Origin: Thiomargarita sp. | Lineage (GTDB): Bacteria > Pseudomonadota > Gammaproteobacteria > Beggiatoales > Beggiatoaceae | NCBI GenBank assembly: GCA_020721025.1 | Contig: DYNO01000106.1 | Span: forward strand, 1 to 11,488 | Direction of reading: 5' to 3' | DNA: 11,488 nucleotides | Shown here: positions 1 through 6,305 of the stretch, piece after piece | Layout of the letters: each line of letters opens with the position of its first letter | How positions within the stretch are numbered: the first letter of the stretch is position 1 | Notes under the pieces: generated by a model | Databases searched by the model: none | Told to the model about the DNA's origin: nothing | The model's input: the letters and a program-made list of their open reading frames with translations, nothing else | Translations under genes and position numbers: made by a program

Positions 1-16
1 GTCAATACTTTTTGGG

Positions 17-1117
17 TTATAGACCTGTTTCACTTGGTATTAAAGATTTCAAATGGGTTCTATATCCATTGTCAAAGCCGGTAAAAATGTTATTAAACCG
101 AGCATTATTTTTTTGTTCGTGTCGAGAATAATTAAGCGTGGTTGTGGTGGAAAAGTCATCGGAGCGTTTTAAACGATACTTCGCATAAATTGTATTGATT
201 TCGTTGGGCCACTCAGCCTCAGTTAAAAACAACGTTCGCGAGGGACGATCTCCGGTACTGCTGAGGTGTTGCAATGCACTGTGCTGGATTCCTAAAGTAA
301 AAATATCTTGATAATCAAGGCGTGCGAACAAACTGCGACTTTTGACTGCACCGGCATAAGGTTCACGTTGTGCTGCGGGAATTATCACCCTGCCATCAAA
401 CGTTGTTGCGTCCACCGGCTGAAACAACGCAGGATATTCTTCAGCCAGATTGGCTTGATTCGCAGTATGTTGATGGGCATTAAAACTGGCAGACCAGTGA
501 GGATTAAAGCGGTGATTTGCAGAAAAATGATAATACTGAAAGTCATCGTTTCCCGTTGCCGCGCCCACTCGTACTTCTTGGCTACGTTGACTGCCTTGAG
601 TAATGATATTAATCACGCCACCAAACGCATCTGCTCCATAGACCGCTGAACTGGGACCATAAACAATTTCAACACGTTCGGCATGATAGAGCGGGAAATT
701 ATCAGCAATAGCTAAGGTTTCGCCCGTTGCAGCATCAATCCGAATGCCGTCTTGCAAAATCATGAACTTGCGATGCGTAAAATGTCCGCGAAAAGTGATG
801 TCGTTGTAACGAGTGGGATCATTTTGTTGCTGTACATCGACACCGGGCAAATCTCGCAGTAAATCAACTAAATTACGATATCCTCGTGTTTCGATATGAT
901 GACGTTCAATGACCATCATTGTAGCAGGAGTATCTAACAAATTTTCCTCGTAACGAGAAGCGGTAATGACTTTCACTTTCATCAACTCTTCCAATGATAA
1001 ATCGAGCAGGGATTGAATGTCATTGTCAGCAGGGATAGAATTTGCGAAAGTGGGAAGCACACTCAAACTGACAAGTATCCAGACTACGATCATTTTTTTG
1101 GCTAGGGAAAACATCAT
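17..1117 (-). CDS. TonB-dependent outer-membrane receptor, short or 3'-truncated
   Basis: Outer-membrane receptors of this family use TonB energy to import siderophores, cobalamin or other ligands. Numbering from an upstream ATG at 1159, there is a hydrophobic signal peptide (about residues 16-40, ending near TFANS), the usual pre-plug phrase SLEELMKVKVITAS, and a complete plug domain at about 70-188 (DTPATMMVI, LLRDLPGVDVQ, ILQDGIRID, ERVEIVYGPSSAVYGADAFGG, VINIIT). The first barrel strands follow. I start the gene at the ATG at 1115-1117, not 1159, because AAAGG lies 5 nt upstream of it and it gives a normal-length signal peptide. The frame ends in TAA at 17-19 after roughly 366 residues, whereas such receptors usually run 600-800, so most of the barrel is missing. 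Past the stop, another frame stays open to the window edge (reading YNPKSID), which is compatible with a frameshift. The ligand cannot be told. Confidence 0.85.
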   Translation of the reverse strand: MMFSLAKKMIVVWILVSLSVLPTFANSIPADNDIQSLLDLSLEELMKVKVITASRYEENLLDTPATMMVIERHHIETRGYRNLVDLLRDLPGVDVQQQNDPTRYNDITFRGHFTHRKFMILQDGIRIDAATGETLAIADNFPLYHAERVEIVYGPSSAVYGADAFGGVINIITQGSQRSQEVRVGAATGNDDFQYYHFSANHRFNPHWSASFNAHQHTANQANLAEEYPALFQPVDATTFDGRVIIPAAQREPYAGAVKSRSLFARLDYQDIFTLGIQHSALQHLSSTGDRPSRTLFLTEAEWPNEINTIYAKYRLKRSDDFSTTTTLNYSRHEQKNNARFNNIFTGFDNGYRTHLKSLIPSETGL

Positions 1118-1228
1118 GTTGACCTTTGTTTTTAATGTTTTAGTATCGTTATAATTCATTGTTACCGATTGACAGATAAAAATTTCTTGTTGCGTAACGA
1201 GAGGAATTTAATTTTCAATAGTTCAAAA

Positions 1229-1234
1229 ATTATA
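1229..1234 (-). promoter_or_regulatory. Possible -10 box for the TonB receptor gene
   Basis: The minus strand reads TATAAT here, in a very AT-rich stretch about 110 nt upstream of the chosen start. No good -35 hexamer sits at 16-18 nt (only TATATA-like sequence), so this is a weak assignment. It lies between the receptor start and the MITE-like element. Confidence 0.25.
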
Positions 1235-1282
1235 TTTTAATATCAATTAGTTATATAATTAGCAAAATAACTATCACTTATT

Positions 1283-1412
1283 GATTTTCAGGTAGTGCTA
1301 CACCGGTCAGGAAAATTGGTTATTTTAAACCTGATAAGTTTCAGAAATCTGTCAGGTTTGAATCTCTGAAAAATATTGTTATCCTGACTGAATGTGGCAC
1401 TACCGATTTTCA
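1283..1412. mobile_element. MITE-like element with terminal inverted repeats and 8-bp target duplication
   Basis: The element proper is 1291-1404 (114 bp). Its ends are imperfect inverted repeats: 1291-1312 starts GGTAGTGCTACA and ends GTCAGGA, and the reverse complement of 1382-1404 starts GGTAGTGCCACA and ends GTCAGGA. It is flanked on both sides by the identical octamer GATTTTCA (1283-1290 and 1405-1412), as expected for a target-site duplication. The interior has a second palindrome, AAACCTGA (1327-1334) facing TCAGGTTT (1352-1359). There is no room for a transposase, so mobilisation would be in trans by a related IS. Several IS families make 8-bp duplications and I cannot name the partner. 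It sits 41 bp past the methyltransferase stop, upstream of the receptor gene. Confidence 0.75.
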
Positions 1413-1453
1413 TAAGTAGTTGTAGAGAAAGTCTAAACCATCGAATTTTCTCA

Positions 1454-2398
1454 TCAAGCTGGATAAATATCGCGCGAGAGTTTCTGCACATCCACCGTCC
1501 AACTCAATGAAGTTTCATGTGTTTTACGACACAATACCGCAGAACCCAAGTATGCCGGTTGACTTTCCAAATACAAGGTTGGCACGGACAGATGATGCGC
1601 CACCACCGATGCGGGTAATCCGAGCGCAGTGTCAATAATTTCAAAGCCAGTAAATTCATTAAATAAGCCGCGCCACGCCTGATCTGAAAATCGCCAAAAA
1701 TCCCAAGGGGCATCGTGAATTGCCCATGTTTGATGTGTCGCTATCATCACCCATCCACCCACTTGCAACACTTGATTCATTTCTAACACCACTTTCCACG
1801 GCATAAGTAAATGTTCAAACACGGAAATGCAAAATATCGCATCAACATGGCGGGCAGGAAATAAACGACTCAAATGATGTGCATCCCCCACCACATCGAC
1901 ATTTTCGCCGCTCAAAATATCCATGCCCACATATTTCAAATGCGAGGGTACAATCTCACGCCGGCTTAATCCCGAACGCGCCCGTGACCCCAATTCCAGC
2001 ACGGTACCTTGTTCAAGCTGTTGTAAGTGGATGAAAAATTTTCGCAACAACGCATGGTACGCATCAGCTTGCACCGCTTTTTCCGTCAAATTTTCGATAA
2101 CTACCGTAGTTTGATTTTCAAGCACAAAAACCAACCGAATTTGGAGCGCAAAATCTTGATAATTCAGCGGAATCGAGGCAAGAAAACGACAATGTTGTGC
2201 ATGATTCACGCCGTAATGCGCTGCCACATCGCCACTTTCGCGTCCATAGCCTTCTAAACGTTGGTAGGATTGATCGGGCAATTGATAGCCAAATTCCCAT
2301 ATCGAGAATTGAGAATGAAACGCCCAGCCGCGCAAATAAATCCCGCCACGAAAATAACAAAATTCGTCAATAAACCATTCAAATGAATTCGTTGTCAT
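1454..2398 (-). CDS. Class I SAM-dependent methyltransferase with N-terminal accessory domain
   Basis: 314 residues. Residues about 1-110 form a beta-rich accessory region (YFRGGIYLRGWAFHS, YGRESGDVAAHYGV) without catalytic signature; similar N-terminal segments occur on glycan-modifying enzymes. Residues about 115-295 are a Rossmann methyltransferase of the Methyltransf_11 type: motif I VLELGSRARSG (133-143), acidic SAM-ribose position in VGMD (157-160), GDAHHL (171-176), and post-motif DAIFCISVFEHL (186-197) followed by LQVGGWVMIATH (211-222). A WDFWRF stretch (232-237) follows. The substrate is unknown. Its ATG overlaps the stop of the upstream gene as ATGA, and with no clear Shine-Dalgarno sequence it is probably translated by coupling. 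A fatty, sugar or peptide-linked small molecule of surface polysaccharide synthesis is a reasonable guess, not shown. Confidence 0.85.
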   Translation of the reverse strand: MTTNSFEWFIDEFCYFRGGIYLRGWAFHSQFSIWEFGYQLPDQSYQRLEGYGRESGDVAAHYGVNHAQHCRFLASIPLNYQDFALQIRLVFVLENQTTVVIENLTEKAVQADAYHALLRKFFIHLQQLEQGTVLELGSRARSGLSRREIVPSHLKYVGMDILSGENVDVVGDAHHLSRLFPARHVDAIFCISVFEHLLMPWKVVLEMNQVLQVGGWVMIATHQTWAIHDAPWDFWRFSDQAWRGLFNEFTGFEIIDTALGLPASVVAHHLSVPTLYLESQPAYLGSAVLCRKTHETSLSWTVDVQKLSRDIYPA

Positions 2399-4203
2399 AA
2401 ATAATCCGTATCACCCGCCATCAACCACCACCGTTCAGCCACATCAGTCGGGGGAAAAGTCTGCGTCCAAATATTGTGAGGCACCGCAATTTCCAGACTC
2501 AATTGAGTGCGGTCGCGGGCGGGAAAAGTCGAGACAAATTGCTCAGTTATCCACAAACTGATTTGCGAAACGCCGCGTTGATGGGCTAAATGACGCACAT
2601 GTTGTACCGCCAAGGGAACATAATCCAGATGTCCGATGAAATCCATCAGTTTACACAATTCACCTTCAAAATGCAGCACCACTAAGGCAACAATGCGCTG
2701 ATCTTGGGCGACAAAAAATAATTCATATTGATTATGTGGATGTGATAAATAACGGTAGTGCACCCGCTGCCAATCGCGCACCCCAACGAGGGACTGATTC
2801 AGACAATTTACCATTTCTTTCCATAAGTTATGAACCAATTTTGCTTTATTCCATGCTTTCATCCGCCAGCGTCGCACCAAGCCACGAAAAGAGAACTTTT
2901 CTCGCCAAGCGATCAGTTCTGAAGGTCGCGACAGGGTTGGTAAATTCTCAAGGCTCGGATAGCGTAATTCAACCACTTCGCCCACCGGTGCATAGAGATG
3001 TAAATTTTGCGCTAACTGCACATGACGACGACTCGGAAAGCCAAATCCTATCCATGTTTTCACGCCGTAGCCAATATAATATTCTAAAAAACTGGCAGTT
3101 GTGAGAAAAAACGCTCCCTTTCGAGTCAAAACGCCCCGTTCTTTCGACAACACCATCACATCGGTGATTTGCACCGCAGTTTTCGGTTGACCAAAATACA
3201 AAATTTCTCGCAAACTGCCGCCATAATGCGCGATTAATTGCTGTTCCGACCATGCTGTGATCCCCAAACCACGCCCTTGTCCATACTTCCAATTCCAAAA
3301 AGCCGGGCTCATCGGTTTTGCAAACACTTGGTTGAATAAATCACAAATTGCTGGCTGCTGTTCAGGAGTCATCGGGGTAATTTTCCAGCGTGGGACGTGC
3401 GTTTTGGTGAATTCGAGCATTAAGAAGGATTGTGATAAAACGTCATATTGATAATGCCAGCGTTGCAACTGATAAGTGAGGTTTGACAATTGGTTATGCG
3501 ATACTTGTAAGGTGCTTGATAACGTTTGATGATGCTTTTGCAATAAATTCAGCCAAAAGTTCAAAAAGGGCAACATATTTTCAGAATAGTCGGTGTGCTG
3601 CGTCTCGGCAAAACCACAACGTCGGGCTTGCGCTTGTACGTGTTCGAGCAGGGCAAAGTTATCGAATCCTTGCTGTGCAGTACGTTGGAGGCTAAAATGA
3701 CCAATCATTAATAATTTTCCGCCGAGATTTAACAAGTTATGCGCGGCATTGAACAAAGTTAAGCCATCGAATGGGGGAGTATTCTGCCAATAAATCAGAT
3801 GGGTGTGGCTTGAGGTCGTCGCCAATTCTGTGATTTTTTGCTGTTGTACGGCAATCGAAGTATTTAACTGCATTTTTGCCAATTGAAACAGGGCAATATC
3901 TTGATAAATCAGTGTGATGGGTTGCCCGTGCGCGGCGAAATTGTTGGCGAGTGAGGCGGGTACGTCAATCAGTAAAATGTCGGTGGCGGGGGCAACACTG
4001 GACAAGATTTGCTGGGTTAATTTTGACGGCGTAACTTGTTGATTCCCATTAATTATCTCCGAGAAAGATTGAATGCCGGGATGAATATAATCCAGCGGCA
4101 AGTTTTCCAGTTGGAGACAGTACGAGTAAATATTGTATGGAAAGGGCAGCGATTGGGAATTAGACATGTGAACGTGGTAATTTTTTGGCGAAAGTATTGC
4201 CAC
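2395..4203 (-). CDS. GNAT-family acyltransferase fused to a degenerate methyltransferase-like domain
   Basis: 602 residues from a GTG at 4201-4203 that has GAG 7 nt upstream; an in-frame ATG at 4165-4167 (12 residues in) is an alternative but has no Shine-Dalgarno sequence. Residues about 65-215 resemble a Rossmann methyltransferase (DILLIDVPASLANNF, LNLGGKLLMIGHFS), but the glycine-rich SAM loop is absent, so this half may be structural. Residues about 272-415 look like a GNAT domain: CDLFNQVFAKPMSPAFWNWKYGQGRG, AHYGGSLREILYFG, AVQITDVMVLSKERGVLTRKG, GFGFPSRRHVQLAQ. A basic linker (about 430-460) leads to a second GNAT-like half (about 480-602) ending WWLMAGDTDYL. Such proteins are often found near polysaccharide genes, where they would transfer an acyl group to an amino sugar; this role is inferred. 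It is the first gene of a unit with the downstream methyltransferase (4-bp overlap). Confidence 0.75.
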   Translation of the reverse strand: MAILSPKNYHVHMSNSQSLPFPYNIYSYCLQLENLPLDYIHPGIQSFSEIINGNQQVTPSKLTQQILSSVAPATDILLIDVPASLANNFAAHGQPITLIYQDIALFQLAKMQLNTSIAVQQQKITELATTSSHTHLIYWQNTPPFDGLTLFNAAHNLLNLGGKLLMIGHFSLQRTAQQGFDNFALLEHVQAQARRCGFAETQHTDYSENMLPFLNFWLNLLQKHHQTLSSTLQVSHNQLSNLTYQLQRWHYQYDVLSQSFLMLEFTKTHVPRWKITPMTPEQQPAICDLFNQVFAKPMSPAFWNWKYGQGRGLGITAWSEQQLIAHYGGSLREILYFGQPKTAVQITDVMVLSKERGVLTRKGAFFLTTASFLEYYIGYGVKTWIGFGFPSRRHVQLAQNLHLYAPVGEVVELRYPSLENLPTLSRPSELIAWREKFSFRGLVRRWRMKAWNKAKLVHNLWKEMVNCLNQSLVGVRDWQRVHYRYLSHPHNQYELFFVAQDQRIVALVVLHFEGELCKLMDFIGHLDYVPLAVQHVRHLAHQRGVSQISLWITEQFVSTFPARDRTQLSLEIAVPHNIWTQTFPPTDVAERWWLMAGDTDYL

Positions 4204-4205
4204 AT

Positions 4206-4232
4206 TTTACTCAATTTTTACTGATGAGTAAA
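4206..4232 (-). promoter_or_regulatory. Overlapping inverted repeats at the GNAT gene start
   Basis: TTTACTCA (4206-4213) and TGAGTAAA (4225-4232) are perfect 8-bp inverted repeats, 11 nt apart, immediately upstream of the GTG start. Inside them TTTACT (4217-4222) can also pair with AGTAAA (4227-4232) around a 4-nt loop. In the mRNA, the two hairpins are mutually exclusive and the outer one would hide the GAG ribosome-binding sequence. It could equally be a dimeric regulator operator. If the true start is 4167, the site lies within the leader. Confidence 0.35.
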
Positions 4233-4530
4233 CCTATTTGCCAACAGTTCAAATAGTTTTAAAATTTTATTTTAAATTTCAATGGATTATTTGGAATTGT
4301 TCTAAGTTGCAACAGATTGACCGTGCGTTGATGCGTCACGGCATAAGGCAGCAGCGGGCTAAAATGGGGTCGCAATGAAAAATCTCGCGATTTAAGAATC
4401 GTCTGCGCCGGGCAAAAAATAGGAACATGGTAAATTTTATCAATAAAAACAGTAATAAATAAATAATTTCTTAATTCGTGACGGGTTTGTGTGCATCAAA
4501 TAATATTCATAGATTTTTGCAAACGCTTAA

Positions 4531-4920
4531 GGTATTATACGCAAAGCCGCCTCGATAAACTTGCGTAAACATAAGCGGTTAGCGGGGATTCAACGGATGA
4601 CAATATTTTGGCGAGAACAGATTGATTTCGTTGATGATTGCTTGACGATCATCACCCCATGACGGAGTGAATATTCGCTCATTGACGCATCGCTATTTTA
4701 AATTCAGATCAATACGTGATAATAAAACGGGACGTTGTTAAAAAATAGCGAAATGGCGTAAATTTGTCAAACGCATTGATAATATCGAGGGATGGCAAAA
4801 ATGTTTTTCAATGTCAATAGTTATCGCTATCCAGAGAGTGATGACTCAATCATGACGGAAGTTGTAAAGAATCCTCTGGAACAAAGCTGGGAGCATCACA
4901 ACAGCGGGAACGCATCTTAA
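4531..4920 (+). pseudogene. Decayed tyrosine recombinase (phage-integrase family), C-terminal half
   Basis: Three frames must be joined. Frame A (4531-4662) reads LAGIQRMTIFWREQIDF then VDDCLTIITP, matching the box I region of tyrosine recombinases (consensus-like GLRxxEIxxLRWxDIDFxxxxLTIxSP), with the catalytic Arg position apparently changed. A second frame from 4707 reads DQYVIIKRD, like the QYVITRYRD phrase of one integrase subfamily. A third frame (about 4750-4800) reads KWRKFVKRIDNIEGWQK, like the IIKRAGLxPWPK segment. Frame A returns from 4801 as MFFNVNSYRYPESDD then VVKNPLEQSW, resembling FxNLRSS...HYLQVTDD...NPxQ, but with the box II HxxR region lost. The order and spacing fit a family member with internal deletion, frameshifts and at least one stop (4736-4738 region, TAA). 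The N-terminal half is unrecognisable upstream. The protein is surely non-functional; identification is from remembered motifs, not alignment. Confidence 0.5.
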
Positions 4921-5602
4921 GCATTTGAAATATCGAAAATTCAAGTGTCGTGAGCCATCAAGGTAATTGGATTATCAATAAAATCAAGCAATAACAGTCA
5001 AAAAATTACCTGTCGAACACTCCGGGCAAAAGAAGCGTTGCCGCAAACGAGCGATTGACGTTTTAAATCAATCTAATAAGCACGTTTAAATACCAATCGA
5101 ACTTTATCCCATTGAATCATTTGCACCAACAGGACTGCTCATCGCATTATCATGAATGATAGCGTGGGTGGAATTTGAATTTTAACTTGAATCCAAAGGT
5201 TAGAAATTAAGACAAGGCAACTCACTTGGCAAGGTGCAGAATTTGAGTGAATCATTTGGGGGTAAGTTTGTTCATTTTAATCGAACGATAACCATACTCC
5301 TATCGTTGAGAAAAAGTCAAGGCGCGTCCAATCGACAAGACAGCTGGTGAAAAGAGTGTGATTTTATCCTAAATGTTGCACTGAAACATTGCTGGGAATT
5401 GAGAATTAACGCATTGATTTAAAACCAAGTTTTTAGAGTTCACCAATCAAGTATGATGATAAGCCACTGATATTGCAATATTCTATTGTGGCATCTTGAG
5501 GTCGATAGAGCAACGTTAATCATTTCCATATATTATAATAAATTGAAAGATTTTCAGCCGATTGACGGCAAAAGCAGCCGATGTTTCACTTCTTGAATCT
5601 GA

Positions 5603-6010
5603 CTAGCCGCCGCCGTCACGATAGTTTGGAACCTTGCCTGATTCGATGAAATTGAGCGTCGCTTGGACGCATTTTTCTTGCACTTGCGACATGCACGGAT
5701 CAAATCGTACAATTATCGTTGTGAAAACATCAACATGAGGTTCATTTTGGCATGAGGATTCGGTTCGCGACATCGGGTCGTGTGCAATAGCTCATTTTTT
5801 GATGATAATACATTGAGCTCACTGAATAACTAGCCTCTTCAATGAAACGTGGAATGAAATGTTTTATATCGAGAAAAAGACCAAGTAATTCAGCGATTTT
5901 CTCTTCCTGTTTGGTTAATTTCCCTCAATATATGGCGTATAGAATTGCTCCTGCACTGTCTCGACTTTAGAATACCATTTCTGTTCGCTGACTGGAAAGT
6001 GTGGCAAAGA
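5603..6010 (-). pseudogene. Broken coding-like frames, unidentified protein remnant
   Basis: Three minus-strand frames follow one another and look like protein rather than chance. Positions 6010-5915 encode SLPHFPVSEQKWYSKVETVQ then EQFYTPYIEG. A one-base deletion near 5924 would continue this into 5924-5742, reading KLTKQEEKIAELLGLFLDIK then HFIPRFIEEAS, a strongly amphipathic helical stretch. A further shift gives 5791-5603 with EPHVDVFTTIIVRFDP and VQATLNFIESGKVPNYRDGG before a TAG. The acidic/basic and aliphatic composition is coding-like, while the opposite strand is serine/arginine-rich as a shadow would be. I do not recognise the family, and no start codon or Shine-Dalgarno sequence fits the first frame. 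Chance open frames remain a real alternative. Confidence 0.28.
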
Positions 6011-6140
6011 TTATGAGGGATCAACTTCTCAACAAAATCATCGTTATTTTATACGAATATCGCGGAAAATTTGAGTGTGATATGCAGCGAACATTGAAGT
6101 TATGGGTTTGAGAATACTGTGGCAAGCAATAGAAGTCTAT

Positions 6141-6146
6141 TATAAT
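6141..6146 (+). promoter_or_regulatory. Probable -10 box of the rne promoter
   Basis: A consensus TATAAT lies 160 nt upstream of the RNase E start. The -35 position at 17 nt spacing (6118-6123, TGTGGC) is poor, so an activator or an alternative sigma contact would be needed if this is the promoter. Transcription would begin near 6153, giving a leader of about 150 nt. A long rne leader is expected in gammaproteobacteria because RNase E controls its own mRNA through it. Confidence 0.4.
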
Positions 6147-6150
6147 CAAT

Positions 6151-6184
6151 AAATTATCTATATCCGATCCGGTGAGGATAATTT
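6151..6184 (+). promoter_or_regulatory. Stem-loop at the predicted 5' end of the rne leader
   Basis: AAATTATC (6151-6158) and GATAATTT (6177-6184) form a perfect 8-bp stem with an 18-nt loop that includes an internal TATCC/GGATA alternative. It begins at the predicted transcription start. In E. coli the rne leader has hairpins that mediate autoregulation; this hairpin has no visible sequence similarity to them, so a similar role is only inferred. Confidence 0.35.
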
Positions 6185-6305
6185 GTGACAGCGCAGGATG
6201 GTGAGGCAAGGTGACATGTTGCGTCCTACGTCGCACTGAAAACGATGGTATCTTTCTCAATTGTGGTGTGAGTGGTGGTACGCTCAACTAAGGGAACTCA
6301 TAACC

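Larger units (their letters stand above)
4233..6305. other. 2.1-kb region without an intact gene, with decayed coding remnants
   Basis: No convincing intact gene is present on either strand between the GNAT gene and rne. The contents I can support are a broken tyrosine recombinase (4531-4920, plus), broken coding-like frames on the minus strand (5603-6010), and the rne promoter and leader from about 6141. Small inverted repeats occur at 4632-4654 (TGATGAT/ATCATCA), 4665-4680 (a 16-nt palindrome with one mismatch) and 5284-5307 (AACGATA/TATCGTT). A 27-residue minus-strand frame at 4984-5067 contains CPEC preceded by RLRQRFF, recalling transposase zinc motifs, but it is too short to assign. No tRNA-like attachment site was recognised. 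Confidence 0.6.

Noticed and set aside
1262..1276. Fur-box-like sequence upstream of the TonB receptor
   Set aside because: Only about 10 of 14 informative positions fit in an AT-rich stretch, and it lies upstream of the weak -10 candidate, so it is not distinguishable from chance.
1288..1491. Minus-strand 67-codon frame after the methyltransferase
   Set aside because: It starts inside the methyltransferase 3' end and runs through the MITE-like element; the peptide has no recognisable motif and the frame is explained by both features.
5440..5529. 29-residue minus-strand frame preceded by TATAAT
   Set aside because: It has no ribosome-binding site and lies in the decayed region; the TATAAT is expected by chance in such AT-rich DNA.
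6021..6287. Minus-strand 88-codon open frame overlapping the rne start
   Set aside because: It runs across the rne promoter, leader and start codon, has no ribosome-binding site, and its composition (Ser, Arg, His, Pro rich) is not coding-like.
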